A stretch of 64,000 nt of DNA from positions 70,358-134,357 of the forward strand of contig NZ_JAPYPC010000007.1 of the NCBI RefSeq assembly GCF_029937855.1, given 5' to 3'. Below, piece by piece: positions 40,215-49,620 of the stretch. The translations under genes were made by a program, and so were the position numbers. Position 1 is the first letter of the stretch; each line of letters opens with the position of its first letter. Origin of the DNA: Christiangramia sp. GTDB taxonomy: Bacteria > Bacteroidota > Bacteroidia > Flavobacteriales > Flavobacteriaceae. The notes under the pieces are model-generated. The model had not been told where the DNA came from and searched no databases. It saw only the letters and a list, made by a program, of their open reading frames with translations.

Positions 40215-40597
40215 GAAAATCTATTTGTGTGATAGATGATGATGTGATCTATCAAAAAATTATAAAAAAATTAATTGATCAGTCAACAGTTTTTGGAAAG
40301 GCTTATTTTTATACACGTGCAAAAGAAGCCTTAAGCGACCTTGCTGAAATTCAAACAGAATTTCCCTCTGTTATTTTACTGGATATAAATATGCCTATCA
40401 TGGATGGTTGGCAATGCCTCGATTATCTGGAGACTTTATTTCCTGAGCTTTATGAAATAGCAGATGTTTATATTGTAAGCTCCTCAATAGCCTTTTCAGA
40501 TAAAGAGAAAATAAAAGAATATCCCGGCGTATCAGGATTTTTATCCAAACCTATGAAAGTTGAAATGTTAAAGAGGATAGGTAAAAGGCTAAAGTAA
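40211..40597 (+). CDS. CheY-like single-domain response regulator
   Basis: Receiver-only protein of 128 aa. It has the acidic pair in CVIDDDVIYQKI, phosphoacceptor Asp in VILLDINMPIMDGWQCLDYL, Ser at the switch position in YIVSSSIAFSD and Lys in GFLSKPMKVEML. There is no output domain, so it would act by protein contact or as a phosphorelay intermediate. The ATGA overlap with the kinase implies translational coupling and makes that kinase its likely partner. A bidirectional-looking hairpin follows within 25 bp. Confidence 0.93.
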   Translation: MRKSICVIDDDVIYQKIIKKLIDQSTVFGKAYFYTRAKEALSDLAEIQTEFPSVILLDINMPIMDGWQCLDYLETLFPELYEIADVYIVSSSIAFSDKEKIKEYPGVSGFLSKPMKVEMLKRIGKRLK

Positions 40598-40622
40598 AAA
40601 AGTCCGGCGAAGGAGCCGAACT
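40596..40622 (-). terminator. Hairpin between receiver gene and the convergent 118-aa gene
   Basis: AGT-CGGC arms pair with GCCG-ACT across one mismatch. On the minus strand the stem is followed by six T, so it best serves the gene at 40654-41010. Confidence 0.7.
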
Positions 40623-40653
40623 AAATTATATTTACTAAATGCTAATAATTTGA

Positions 40654-41010
40654 TTATGCAGCAGTAGTGATATTATAATGGCTTAAAATATTCTGATAAA
40701 AAAATAGGCTTTTATCATCTTTCTTAAGGCAGGATTTCAAGAACCTTTCTAGATCCTGGCATTCGAAAGTAATATTAGTATATTTTTTTTGGCCTACTGG
40801 TAACTTTAAATCTATGGTTTGACTATCATAGTTAATGGTCACATGCTTAGCATCAAAATATTTTTTGATGATTGCGCGATGCATAAGTTGGAAATTTGAA
40901 TCCTCTTCATTTTTATTACTGATGCTATAAGAAATTAAATTCTTGACCTCATCAAGAATTTCCGGGGTAGTAATTCTATTCATAATTTTAATTTCAACAT
41001 TTTCATTCAT
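40654..41010 (-). CDS. Hypothetical protein, 118 aa
   Basis: Unrecognised soluble protein of 118 aa (or 109 aa if the second ATG, nine codons in, is used). It is rich in Ile, Lys and Asn with alternating beta segments (HVTINYDSQTIDLKLPVGQKKYTNITFECQDLERFL) flanked by helices. There is no signal peptide or transmembrane helix. It faces the CheY-like gene and has a terminator, so it looks like a genuine single-gene unit. Function unknown; no motif to name. Confidence 0.65.
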   Translation of the reverse strand: MNENVEIKIMNRITTPEILDEVKNLISYSISNKNEEDSNFQLMHRAIIKKYFDAKHVTINYDSQTIDLKLPVGQKKYTNITFECQDLERFLKSCLKKDDKSLFFYQNILSHYNITTAA

Positions 41011-41116
41011 GGCTAAATTACTATTAGACAGGATAAAAGCTGTTAAAAAAAATGTAATAATTTCCCTGTTAATAGTTTTTTAACTTAGTGATAGAATCCT
41101 TAAGATATTTTTTAGA

Positions 41117-41734
41117 TTAAAGATCAATTATGCGGGGTGAGTGCATCAGGCGCTGTCTTTCATCTAATATGGACAGATTAAAAAAACGTGTAGAAGACCT
41201 TTTAATGGAGCCTGCAGCATAATGAATGTGTCCAAACAGATGATATTTGGGTTTTATAGTATTTAATATTTGCTTTAATTCTTCGCATCCCAATTTTACC
41301 CCACTACTTATTTCATCCAAAATTCCGTAGGGTGGGGTATGGGTGATTAAAAAATCTGTTTTTTTCGGGATTAGGTTCCAGTGGTTTCTAATGGGCATAC
41401 CTCTTTCCCTGTTAAACGCCCAGTTTCCTGAACCGGGAGTCATAGGTGATCCCCAAAATTCTAATCCTTCTATAGTTAAGCCTTTATCAATTAGCAGATG
41501 GATATTATCTGGAATCTTTTTTAAATACGCTGCTTTTTCAAAATAAAAATCATGATTTCCCGGAACCAGGATTTTATATTTATGAGGTTGGCCGGAAAAC
41601 CATCTTAAAAAATCTTCAGTTTCATTTCGCGTTCCGCCGTCTGTACAATCACCCGCATGTATTAAAATATCACCGGTAGGAATCGCGATATCATGATGAA
41701 AATTATGGGTGTCTGCCAGGCATATAAGCCTCAT
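41117..41734 (-). CDS. Calcineurin-like metallophosphoesterase
   Basis: Cytosolic phosphoesterase of 205 aa with ordered metal motifs: ICLADTHNFHHD (D-x-H), ILIHAGDCTDGG (GD), ILVPGNHDFYFEK (GNHD), DFLITHTPPYGILDE (H) and HLFGHIHYAAG (GHxH). The compact size and THTPPYG motif resemble the MPPED1/239FB-like group with possible cyclic-nucleotide or related diesterase activity. Substrate unknown. The gene is alone on its strand. Confidence 0.92.
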   Translation of the reverse strand: MRLICLADTHNFHHDIAIPTGDILIHAGDCTDGGTRNETEDFLRWFSGQPHKYKILVPGNHDFYFEKAAYLKKIPDNIHLLIDKGLTIEGLEFWGSPMTPGSGNWAFNRERGMPIRNHWNLIPKKTDFLITHTPPYGILDEISSGVKLGCEELKQILNTIKPKYHLFGHIHYAAGSIKRSSTRFFNLSILDERQRLMHSPRIIDL

Positions 41735-41770
41735 AAATTGTGATTGTGGTGAGTATCAAAATTAAATAAA

Positions 41771-41799
41771 AAAATTCGCTGAGGTTGTCAACGAATTTT
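41771..41799 (-). terminator. Terminator beyond repeat copy A
   Basis: On the minus strand AAAATTCG and CGAATTTT form a perfect 8-bp stem followed by T residues. It lies after repeat copy A when reading from the 70-aa gene, so the repeat would be inside that gene's 3' UTR. Confidence 0.65.
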
Positions 41800-41818
41800 A
41801 TCTTTTAGTATAAAAATA

Positions 41819-42043
41819 CACTGCTGTCCTATAAAGATTTTAAAGAACGAACCTGAACTAAGTATTTTAAATAGCTCAAATTTTTTACTACTATCTATAC
41901 CCTGCTTTCAAAAATTTTTGAATTGTCTATTCTTTGAAAAACAATTTTAAATGTACGTTCTTTATCAGTTATTTAAGTCCAGGTCTAATTTCTTATATCT
42001 AAAAGCGAAGCGGTCGAGGTTTTTTAACCGCAGACATGCGTAA
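41819..42043 (-). repeat. 225-bp dispersed repeat, copy A
   Basis: About 80 percent similar by eye to 49621-49848 over the full length. Shared blocks include AGATTTTAAAGAACGAACCT, CTACTATCTATACCCTG and CTAATTTCTTATATCTAAAA followed by GCGAAGCGGTC. It has no reading frame. Its right end is 11 bp from the stop codon of the 70-aa membrane protein gene and its left end 20 bp from a terminator. Confidence 0.85.
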
Positions 42044-42054
42044 TAAAACACAGA

Positions 42055-42267
42055 TTACTCCTCGTTCTCTGAGTCAAGGTTTACCAGTGCGTTATCTGTA
42101 GGTAAAATTTTATTGATGGTTTTTAGTACCGCAAAAGCAATAATTCCCGCAGTAAATACGAAAAATAAAAACTTGATCAGAAGACTTTCGGTGATTACTA
42201 AACTATAGAACCCAAGGAAGATCTCCATCACAATAAACAAAACTTTTACACCTACTTTTAAAAACAT
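42055..42267 (-). CDS. Small two-helix membrane protein, 70 aa
   Basis: Unrecognised membrane protein of 70 aa: two hydrophobic helices (about 5-24 and 30-51) joined by a short polar turn, then a polar acidic tail (PTDNALVNLDSENEE). There is no known motif. The stop codon is followed by repeat copy A and then a terminator, the same arrangement as the SPOR gene near 50 kb. Divergent from the AsmA-like gene. Coding status is supported by composition and an ATG with an AT-rich leader, not by homology. Confidence 0.6.
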   Translation of the reverse strand: MFLKVGVKVLFIVMEIFLGFYSLVITESLLIKFLFFVFTAGIIAFAVLKTINKILPTDNALVNLDSENEE

Positions 42268-42450
42268 TTTTTCTTTTTATTCAGCTCAAATATAATACTC
42301 AATTAGTATACCGAAGAAGGAAAAGAACAAGTTTGACTTAAATTTAACTTTGGCAACTTCTGGGTTACAATCTTTTAAGTTAAAAAATCTTAAACCCTGC
42401 TTTTGAAGCTCTTTGAATTGTAAATTGGTTTTTCTAAAACGAACGATAAT

Positions 42451-43974
42451 TTGAGAAGAACTACAAAATTTGCTACAGGAATTTTGGTTGCAATTGGTTT
42501 GCTGGCGTTGGGCCTATTGTTCCTTAATAATTTCCTGGAGAAGAAAATTAAAACTGGAATAGAGAAAGGTCTGGAAGAATCCCATACTACATATAATAAG
42601 GTTGATGTAAAGCTACTCAACAGGACGGCAGAAGTACTTAAGCCTTCCGTTAATTTAAAAGGAAAATCTCTTCAGGTGGATGCCCTTAAACTGAATGATA
42701 TTCATCTGTGGGAATATATCGTCAATAAAAATATAATTATAGGTGAACTGAAAATCACCAATCCCGTGGTAAAAATTTTTAATCTTCAGGATCAGGAAAA
42801 AGATTCAGTGAGAAAAAAGAAAACATCCAGGTTTGAAAATAATATTGAAATAAAAAATGTAATAGTTAGCGGTGGTAGCTTTCAAATATTTGAAAAGGAT
42901 AGCACCCAGCATAGGTTATTTACCACGATTAGGGATGTAAAGATGGAGCAGGTAAAGATCAATGCCAAAACCCTGAAAGAAACAGTCCCATTTAATTATG
43001 ACCTTATCCTTTTAAATGCCGACAGTATTTTTTATGACCTTGACAAACAGCATGAGTTAGTTGCCGGGAATTTTAAAATTGATAATAATCAGGTCCTCGT
43101 CAAGAATCTCAAAATTGTACCAAAATTTTCAAAGACAGAGCATCAAAAAACAACTCCGGTTGAAAAAGACCGCTATGATCTTGAAATAGATTCAGTCTCC
43201 ATGAAAAATTTCAACTGGTCTTTGCAAAATGATTCTTTAAAAATCCAAAATTCCTTTACTGAAATAACGGGGGTTGATTTTGAGATTTACAGGGATAAAC
43301 TGCAACCGGACGATACCAGTTTCAAGCCATTATATAGTAAAATGATCAGGGAGCTTCCCATATTACTGAATTTAGATAGTATTCAGGTGAATAAAGCCTA
43401 TATAAGATATGAAGAAAAAATCCATGGGGACAGGGAGCCGGGAGTGGTGGAATTTTCAAATTTGAATGGTGTTATTAAAAATATCACCAATATTGGAATG
43501 GATAGCAAAAACTTTCCAAAAACCTTTGTAGATGTAAATGCTAATTTTATGAAAACTGCCCCCTTAAAGGTGGAATGGGAATTTGATATAAGCAATAAAA
43601 ATGATCAATTCCAATTTTCAGGGCAAATGGGGAGGCTTGCCGCAGATCAGATCAATAATTTTTTGAAACCGGCTATGAATGTGCAGGCTTCAGGGAAAAT
43701 TCTGGATATGTATTTTAATTTTTACGGAAATGATACAAAAGGGAGTGGCGATATGAGATTGGAATATGATAGTTTTAAAGTAGAAGTTCTAAGAAAAGAT
43801 GCACAAAAAAAGAACAAAATAATATCTGCCCTGGCGAATCTTATTGTGCAAAATGAAGCTCTTAATGAGGAGGCGAATTATAAAGAAATCAGTTTTACGA
43901 GGGATAAGACCAAATCCTTTTGGAACTATGTATGGAATTTAGTGAAGAACGGGGCGCTAAAATCCTTTCTTTAG
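42451..43974 (+). CDS. AsmA/DUF748-like membrane-anchored protein
   Basis: Protein of 507 aa with one N-terminal transmembrane helix (FATGILVAIGLLALGLLFL) and a long periplasmic-type region of repeated beta strands. Segments such as LKGKSLQVDALKLNDIHLWEYIVNKNIIIGELKITNPVVKIFN and a late GKILDMYFNFYGNDTKGSGDMRLEYDSFKVEVLRKD resemble the beta-groove of AsmA/DUF748 proteins, which help lipid or outer-membrane traffic. The start codon appears to be TTG at 42451; no earlier ATG fits. Its stop overlaps the convergent universal stress gene by 4 bp. Family placement is fair; role unknown. Confidence 0.78.
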   Translation: MRRTTKFATGILVAIGLLALGLLFLNNFLEKKIKTGIEKGLEESHTTYNKVDVKLLNRTAEVLKPSVNLKGKSLQVDALKLNDIHLWEYIVNKNIIIGELKITNPVVKIFNLQDQEKDSVRKKKTSRFENNIEIKNVIVSGGSFQIFEKDSTQHRLFTTIRDVKMEQVKINAKTLKETVPFNYDLILLNADSIFYDLDKQHELVAGNFKIDNNQVLVKNLKIVPKFSKTEHQKTTPVEKDRYDLEIDSVSMKNFNWSLQNDSLKIQNSFTEITGVDFEIYRDKLQPDDTSFKPLYSKMIRELPILLNLDSIQVNKAYIRYEEKIHGDREPGVVEFSNLNGVIKNITNIGMDSKNFPKTFVDVNANFMKTAPLKVEWEFDISNKNDQFQFSGQMGRLAADQINNFLKPAMNVQASGKILDMYFNFYGNDTKGSGDMRLEYDSFKVEVLRKDAQKKNKIISALANLIVQNEALNEEANYKEISFTRDKTKSFWNYVWNLVKNGALKSFL

Positions 43975-44798
43975 ATCTTAAAAGTAACTACGGGCCTGTT
44001 GGCATGATTTACCAGATCCTCACTAATACTTCCATTAAAAAAATGAGCGATCCCTTTCCTGCCATGGGTTCCAATTCCTAACAGGCCGGCGTCGAGCTTT
44101 TTAGCGAAATTCAGAATTCCTTTTTCCACGCTTATATCATTATATATGTGGATCTTATAATTTTCTGAAGTTATTTTTTCGGCAAACTCCCCTATCTTTT
44201 CTGATGCTTCTTCACTCGTCATAAAATCATTGGGGGTATTCACAAATAGCAGGTGAAACTTTGCATTCAATTTATCTGCGAAAGTAACGGCTTTATTCAA
44301 AATGTGCCTGTGCTGGAGATTGGCATCTGTGGCAAATACAAAATCTTCAATGTCAAAATCAGGGATTTGATTCTTGATCACCAGCACGGGAATTTCTGAA
44401 TGTCTTACCACTTTTTCAGTATTAGAACCGATAAACATTTCCTGGAATCCGTTTGCTCCGTGGGAGCCCATCACGATCAAATCACAATTTTTCTCTTTGC
44501 TTATCTCCATAATACCATCAAAAGCACGGTGGAATTCTACGGTTTCATGAACTTTAATTCCTTTTAAATAAGGTTCTTTCATAATTTTAGAAAATCGCTG
44601 GTGGGCAAGTTTCATAAAAAAAAGGGCTTCAGGAATATTTTGGTTGCCTCCGCCAATTGGATCTATTAACTGAAGCGGAAGCTCCAGCATATGCAACAGG
44701 AATATCTCACCGTTAAATTTTTTCGCCAACTGTGCGGCTACTTTTAGGGCTTTTTCAGCCTGATCGCTAAAGTCTGTAGGGACAAGAATGTTTTTCAT
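43971..44798 (-). CDS. Tandem-domain universal stress protein
   Basis: Cytosolic protein of 275 aa made of two UspA domains. Domain 1 (1-145) begins ILVPTDFSDQAEKALKVAAQLA and has the ATP-binding signature GSHGANGFQEMFIGSNTEKVVRHSEIPVLVI (G-2x-G-9x-G-S). Domain 2 (about 150-275) begins DFVFATDANLQHRHILNKAVTFA and ends GIGTHGRKGIAHFFNGSISEDLVNHANRPVVTF. Both ATP-binding loops look intact. Usp proteins respond to starvation and envelope stress, but the specific role here is not evident. It converges with the AsmA-like gene. Confidence 0.93.
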   Translation of the reverse strand: MKNILVPTDFSDQAEKALKVAAQLAKKFNGEIFLLHMLELPLQLIDPIGGGNQNIPEALFFMKLAHQRFSKIMKEPYLKGIKVHETVEFHRAFDGIMEISKEKNCDLIVMGSHGANGFQEMFIGSNTEKVVRHSEIPVLVIKNQIPDFDIEDFVFATDANLQHRHILNKAVTFADKLNAKFHLLFVNTPNDFMTSEEASEKIGEFAEKITSENYKIHIYNDISVEKGILNFAKKLDAGLLGIGTHGRKGIAHFFNGSISEDLVNHANRPVVTFKI

Positions 44799-44969
44799 GA
44801 TTGAAGAGTAAAAGCTTAGAAATAAATGCTCTATTAAATTTACGAAGAAAATTTTAATCCTTAGAATTAATTGTTCTTATGTAGTTTCTATGATAGTTAA
44901 GATCTGAAGGGAATTTAAGTTTTAGCCCATTTCATTTATTTCCACGTTTTTATACTTAAAAAATATTGC

Positions 44970-44977
44970 TATATTTG
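44970..44977 (+). promoter_or_regulatory. Putative -7 box of the rimP-nusA-infB operon
   Basis: TATATTTG matches TAnnTTTG; a T-rich but not exact -33 lies 19-20 bp upstream. It would start a transcript near 44984, about 50 nt before rimP. Confidence 0.55.
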
Positions 44978-45003
44978 CAGCGTTGAAACTAAAAAAGTAC
45001 AGC

Positions 45004-45028
45004 GAGGGGACAGAAGTCCCCTCTTTTT
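45004..45028 (+). promoter_or_regulatory. Terminator-like leader hairpin before rimP (candidate attenuator)
   Basis: GAGGGGAC-AGAA-GTCCCCTC is a perfect 8-bp GC-rich stem followed by five T and lies 6 bp before the rimP ATG, inside the leader. It has the form of an intrinsic terminator placed where it would limit readthrough into rimP-nusA-infB. NusA itself affects such structures, and leader attenuation of this operon is known in gammaproteobacteria. Confidence 0.7.
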
Positions 45029-45034
45029 ATAAGC

Positions 45035-45496
45035 ATGCTGAAGGAGAAAGTAGAAAAATTAGCAGCAAAGGTATTCGAAGAAAATAATTCCTTATTTTTA
45101 ATAAGCCTTGAAGTAAACTCCGCCAATCATATTAAGATAGTATTGGACGGGGACCAGGGCGTTTCGGTTAATGACTGTATAATGGTGAGCCGTGCTATTG
45201 AGCATAACCTGGATAGGGAAGAGGAAGATTTTTCACTGGAAGTTACCTCGGCAGGAGTCTCAGAACCTCTTTCAATGCCGAGACAATACAAAAAGAATAT
45301 TGGTCGCAGGTTAAAGGTGAAGACAGAGAATGAAAAATTCGAAGCTGATCTTGTATCTGCAGATGACGATGAAATAAAGCTTTCATGGAAAGCGAGAGAG
45401 CCTAAGCCGGTTGGCAAGGGAAAAGTCACAGTACAGAAAGAGGCCGTTTTGCCTTATACTGATATTGTGGAAGCAAAAGTTAAAATAACATTTTAA
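45035..45496 (+). CDS. rimP: Ribosome maturation factor RimP
   Basis: Assists 30S subunit assembly; 153 aa. The N-terminal domain has [41 protein letters not shown], including the typical D-x-x-x-x-V-x-x-D-C stretch, and [17 protein letters not shown]; the C-terminal Sm-like domain begins about residue 85 ([16 protein letters not shown]). It is the first gene of rimP-nusA-infB, with nusA 12 bp downstream. A strong hairpin with T-tract stands just before its start codon. Confidence 0.96.
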   Translation: MLKEKVEKLAAKVFEENNSLFLISLEVNSANHIKIVLDGDQGVSVNDCIMVSRAIEHNLDREEEDFSLEVTSAGVSEPLSMPRQYKKNIGRRLKVKTENEKFEADLVSADDDEIKLSWKAREPKPVGKGKVTVQKEAVLPYTDIVEAKVKITF

Positions 45497-45508
45497 TCAC
45501 AAATTGAT

Positions 45509-46741
45509 ATGGAAAATATCGCGTTGATTGAGTCATTCTCAGAGTTTAAAGACGATAAACTTATAGATCGTGTTACGCTGATGGCGATCTTAGAGGATGT
45601 TTTTAGAAATGCTTTGAAGAAAAAGTATGGAGAAGACGATAATTTTGATATTATTGTAAACCCTGATAAAGGGGATCTTGAGATTTGGAGAAACCGAATT
45701 GTGGTAGCAGATGGTGAAGTAGAAGATTCAAACAGGGAAATCTCCCTTACGCAGGCGAGAAAGATCGAGCCCGATTTTGAAGTGGGCGAAGATGTTTCTG
45801 AAGAAGTAAAGCTGGTAGATCTTGGTAGAAGGGCAATTTTAGCACTTCGGCAAAATTTGATCTCTAAGATCCACGAGCATGATAATACAAATATTTATAA
45901 GCAGTTTAAAGATCTTGAAGGAGAGATTTATACTGCAGAAGTTCATCATATTAGGCACAGGGCGATCATTCTTTTAGATGATGAAGGAAATGAGATTGTG
46001 CTTCCAAAAGACCGCCAGATCCCGTCAGATTTTTTCAGAAAAGGAGAAAATGTAAGGGGAATTATTGAGAGCGTCGAATTAAAAGGTAATAAGCCTACGA
46101 TCATAATGTCCAGAACTGCTCCCGGTTTCCTTGAGAAATTATTCGAACAGGAAATTCCGGAAGTATTTGACGGTTTAATTACTATCAAGAAAGTAGTTCG
46201 GGTTCCTGGAGAAAAGGCAAAGGTAGCGGTAGATTCTTATGATGATAGAATCGACCCTGTTGGAGCCTGTGTGGGAATGAAAGGATCCAGGATTCATAGC
46301 ATTGTACGTGAATTGGGGAACGAGAATATAGATGTGATCAATTTCACCAATAATGAGCAGTTATTTATCACCAGGGCATTGAGTCCGGCGAAAATAACTT
46401 CCATTAAGATGAATGAAGAAGCCAGGACTGCTGAGGTAATGCTGAAGCCAGAAGAAGTTTCCAAAGCTATTGGTCGAGGTGGGCACAATATTAGATTAGC
46501 CGGACAGTTAACCGGCTATGAAATAGATGTGTACCGTGAAGGTGTTGAGGAGGATGTGGAGTTAAAAGAGTTTACAGATGAAATTGAAGATTGGGTGATT
46601 GCTGAATTTTCAAAAATTGGTCTGGATACTGCAAAGGCTGTATTGGAGCAGGATATTAATGATCTTGTTCGCCGTACAGACCTTGAGGAGGAAACCATTA
46701 AAGATGTGATGGCTGTTCTCCGTTCAGAATTTGAAGAATAA
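45509..46741 (+). CDS. nusA: Transcription termination/antitermination factor NusA
   Basis: RNA polymerase-binding elongation factor of 410 aa. The N-terminal domain (1-125) contacts the polymerase; then S1 (about 130-200, EGEIYTAEVHHIRHRAIILLDD), KH1 (DPVGACVGMKGSRIHSIVRELGNENIDVI) and KH2 (KAIGRGGHNIRLAGQLTGYEIDVYRE) RNA-binding domains. It lacks the long C-terminal acidic repeats of E. coli NusA (495 aa), as in most Bacteroidetes. It sits between rimP and infB. Confidence 0.97.
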   Translation: MENIALIESFSEFKDDKLIDRVTLMAILEDVFRNALKKKYGEDDNFDIIVNPDKGDLEIWRNRIVVADGEVEDSNREISLTQARKIEPDFEVGEDVSEEVKLVDLGRRAILALRQNLISKIHEHDNTNIYKQFKDLEGEIYTAEVHHIRHRAIILLDDEGNEIVLPKDRQIPSDFFRKGENVRGIIESVELKGNKPTIIMSRTAPGFLEKLFEQEIPEVFDGLITIKKVVRVPGEKAKVAVDSYDDRIDPVGACVGMKGSRIHSIVRELGNENIDVINFTNNEQLFITRALSPAKITSIKMNEEARTAEVMLKPEEVSKAIGRGGHNIRLAGQLTGYEIDVYREGVEEDVELKEFTDEIEDWVIAEFSKIGLDTAKAVLEQDINDLVRRTDLEEETIKDVMAVLRSEFEE

Positions 46742-46792
46742 TATTTTTTTAATATAGATTACATTAAAAGAGGTTAATTTAGAGGGCAATTT

Positions 46793-49561
46793 ATGGCAGA
46801 AGCGAAAACAACGCGATTAAATAAAGTTCTACGTGAGTTCAATATCTCGTTAGACAGGGCTGTGGAATATCTTACTTCCAAAGGCTACGAGATAGACGCA
46901 CGTCCAACTACAAAAATCTCGGGAGAAATCTACGAGGTGCTTTCTGATGAATTCCAAACCGACAAGACTAAAAAGGTTGCTTCTAAAGAAGTTGGAGAGG
47001 AGAGAAAGAAAGAGAAGGAAGAGCTGCGTAAAGAGATTGAAGAGAAACGTAAGGCAGAGGAAGAGAAGAAAGAGGAGGAAGCTGTAGCATCCAGAACGAA
47101 ACTTGAAGGCCCAAAAACTGTTGGGAAAATAGATCTGGATAAAAAGCCAGGTGAAAAGCCTAAAGAGAAAAAAGCCGAAGCCCCTAAAGAGGAAGCAAAA
47201 GAAACTCCAGCAGAAGAACCTGTCAAAGAAGCTGAAGAAACTAAGCAGCCTGAAAAACCTGCCGCGAAAGAAGAAGAGAAAGAGGAGAAGCCAGAAGAGG
47301 AGAAAAAAGAAGATACTGAAAAAGAAGCTCCTAAAAAAGAGGATTCTAAGAAAGAAGAGGCTGCTCCCGCTGAAGAAGAAGCGAAGGAAGATGAGAACAG
47401 TACCATAGAAACAAAGTATACCAAGCTTAGTGGTCCTAATTTTACCGGTAAGAAGATCGATCTTTCACAATTCAAAAAGCCTGTTAAGAAAAAGGAAGAG
47501 AAGAAAGACGATAAAAAAGACGATAAGGATAAGCGTAAAAAACGCCGTCGCCGCATTAGTAAAGATGTAAAAGGTGGTGGTGGAAATCAGCGTGGCGGAG
47601 CCAATAAAGGAGGTAGAAAAAGAAGTAAACCTATTACCAAGGAAGAGCCTACCGAAGAAGAAGTGCAAAAACAAGTGCGTGAAACACTTGAAAAGCTTCA
47701 GGGAAAATCTTCTAAAGGTAAAGGTGCTAAATATAGAAGAGAGAAAAGGGATCAGCACCGTCAAAGATCTGAACAGGATCTTGCACAGCAGGAATCAGAT
47801 GAAAAGATCTTAAAGGTAACCGAGTTTGTTACTGTGAGTGAGGTGGCAACCATGATGGATGTATCGGTGACTAAGGTAATCTCGGCATGTATGTCTCTTG
47901 GAATGATGGTTACGATGAATCAGCGTCTTGATGCTGAAACTCTGAGTATTGTTGCTGAAGAGTTTGGGTACGAGGTTGAATTTACCACCGCAGATGTTGA
48001 AGAGACTGTTGAAGAAGTTGAAGAAAATCCGGAAGATCTCGAAACAAGAGCTCCAATTGTAACAGTAATGGGTCACGTAGACCACGGTAAAACATCTTTA
48101 TTGGATTATGTTCGTAAAGAGAATGTAATTGCCGGGGAAAGTGGTGGAATTACACAGCACATTGGTGCTTACGGGGTTAAACTTGAAGGCGGACAAAAAA
48201 TTGCCTTCCTGGATACTCCCGGTCACGAAGCCTTTACGGCGATGCGTGCTCGTGGTGCTCAGGTAACCGATATTGCAATTATTGTAATTGCAGCAGATGA
48301 TGATGTGATGCCTCAAACAAAAGAAGCGATCTCTCACGCTCAGGCTGCGGGAGTTCCAATCATTTTTGCGATCAACAAATCTGATTTGCCAACGGCGAAT
48401 CCTGAAAAGATTAAAGAAAAACTTGCTGCCATGGATCTTCTTGTGGAAGATTGGGGTGGTAAGATTCAATCGCATGATATTTCTGCAAAAACTGGTGCTG
48501 GTGTAAAAGAATTACTGGAAAAAGTACTTCTCGAAGCCGAAATCCTGGAATTGCAGGCGAACCCTAATAAATTAGCCAAAGGTACTGTGGTGGAAGCTTT
48601 CCTTGATAGGGGACGTGGTTATATAGCCACTATTCTTGTACAGGCTGGTACGCTTAAAGTAGGGGATTATGTGCTTGCTGGTAGGCATAGTGGTAAAGTA
48701 AAAGCTATGCATGATGAGCGCGGACATGAGGTGAAAGAGGCAGGGCCTTCTACACCGGTGTCTATTCTTGGTCTTGATGGTGCGCCGCAGGCAGGTGATA
48801 CGTTCAAGGTGATGGAAGACGAGCGTGAAGCTAAAGATATCGCTGCAAGACGTACTCAGTTACAACGTGAGCAGAATGTTAGGACTCAGCGTCATATTAC
48901 CCTGGATGAAATTGGAAGACGTATTGCGCTTGGAGACTTTAAAGAATTGAATATTATCCTTAAAGGTGATGTGGATGGTTCTGTGGAAGCACTTACAGAT
49001 AGTTTCCAGAAACTTTCTACGGAAGAGATCCAGGTTAATATCATCCATAAAGGAGTAGGTGCGATTACTGAAAGTGATGTGTTACTTGCTTCGGCATCTG
49101 ATGCGGTAATTATTGGATTCAACGTTCGTCCTGCTGGAAATGCAAGACAGGTAGCCGATAAAGAAGAAATCGATATCAGAACGTACTCGATCATCTATGA
49201 TGCAATAAACGATCTTAAAGATGCGATGGAAGGTATGCTTTCTCCTGAATTGAAGGAAGAAATTACCGGTACTGCTGAAATTAGAGAGACCTTTAAAATC
49301 TCTAAAATTGGTACGATCGCTGGTTGTATGGTAACTTCAGGGACTATTTATAGGAGTGCCGGAGTTAGATTGATACGTGATGGAGTGGTTGTTTACACCG
49401 GAGAACTTGCTTCTTTAAAACGCTTTAAAGACGATGTAAAAGAAGTGAAGAAAGGTTACGACTGTGGTATGCAGGTGAAGAATTATAACGATATTAGAGA
49501 GGGAGATGTGATCGAAGCCTTTAGAGAAGTGGAGGTGAAGAAAACCCTTAAATCGAAATAA
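46793..49561 (+). CDS. infB: Translation initiation factor IF-2
   Basis: GTPase of 922 aa that brings initiator tRNA to the ribosome. Residues 1-60 form an IF2_N domain ([22 protein letters not shown]); 60-330 is a Lys/Glu-rich disordered linker with an Arg/Gly-rich patch ([21 protein letters not shown]). Then a second IF2_N-like segment and the G domain: P loop [28 protein letters not shown] and SAKTGAG. Domains II-IV follow and end [11 protein letters not shown]. Last gene of the operon, closed by a perfect 13-bp terminator stem. Confidence 0.97.
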   Translation: MAEAKTTRLNKVLREFNISLDRAVEYLTSKGYEIDARPTTKISGEIYEVLSDEFQTDKTKKVASKEVGEERKKEKEELRKEIEEKRKAEEEKKEEEAVASRTKLEGPKTVGKIDLDKKPGEKPKEKKAEAPKEEAKETPAEEPVKEAEETKQPEKPAAKEEEKEEKPEEEKKEDTEKEAPKKEDSKKEEAAPAEEEAKEDENSTIETKYTKLSGPNFTGKKIDLSQFKKPVKKKEEKKDDKKDDKDKRKKRRRRISKDVKGGGGNQRGGANKGGRKRSKPITKEEPTEEEVQKQVRETLEKLQGKSSKGKGAKYRREKRDQHRQRSEQDLAQQESDEKILKVTEFVTVSEVATMMDVSVTKVISACMSLGMMVTMNQRLDAETLSIVAEEFGYEVEFTTADVEETVEEVEENPEDLETRAPIVTVMGHVDHGKTSLLDYVRKENVIAGESGGITQHIGAYGVKLEGGQKIAFLDTPGHEAFTAMRARGAQVTDIAIIVIAADDDVMPQTKEAISHAQAAGVPIIFAINKSDLPTANPEKIKEKLAAMDLLVEDWGGKIQSHDISAKTGAGVKELLEKVLLEAEILELQANPNKLAKGTVVEAFLDRGRGYIATILVQAGTLKVGDYVLAGRHSGKVKAMHDERGHEVKEAGPSTPVSILGLDGAPQAGDTFKVMEDEREAKDIAARRTQLQREQNVRTQRHITLDEIGRRIALGDFKELNIILKGDVDGSVEALTDSFQKLSTEEIQVNIIHKGVGAITESDVLLASASDAVIIGFNVRPAGNARQVADKEEIDIRTYSIIYDAINDLKDAMEGMLSPELKEEITGTAEIRETFKISKIGTIAGCMVTSGTIYRSAGVRLIRDGVVVYTGELASLKRFKDDVKEVKKGYDCGMQVKNYNDIREGDVIEAFREVEVKKTLKSK

Positions 49562-49578
49562 ATTAGATATAATAGAAT

Positions 49579-49613
49579 AAAAAAAGCGACTCATTTTTGA
49601 GTCGCTTTTTTTA
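49579..49613. terminator. infB terminator, bidirectional
   Basis: AAAAAGCGACTCA-TTTT-TGAGTCGCTTTTT, a perfect 13-bp stem with A/T runs on both sides; it can also end minus-strand transcripts crossing repeat copy B. Confidence 0.92.
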
Positions 49614-49620
49614 TGAAACT

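Noticed and set aside
46930..47556. 208-codon Ser/Phe-rich minus-strand frame
   Set aside because: Antisense of the Lys/Glu-rich linker of infB; its composition is the complement of GAA/AAG codons.
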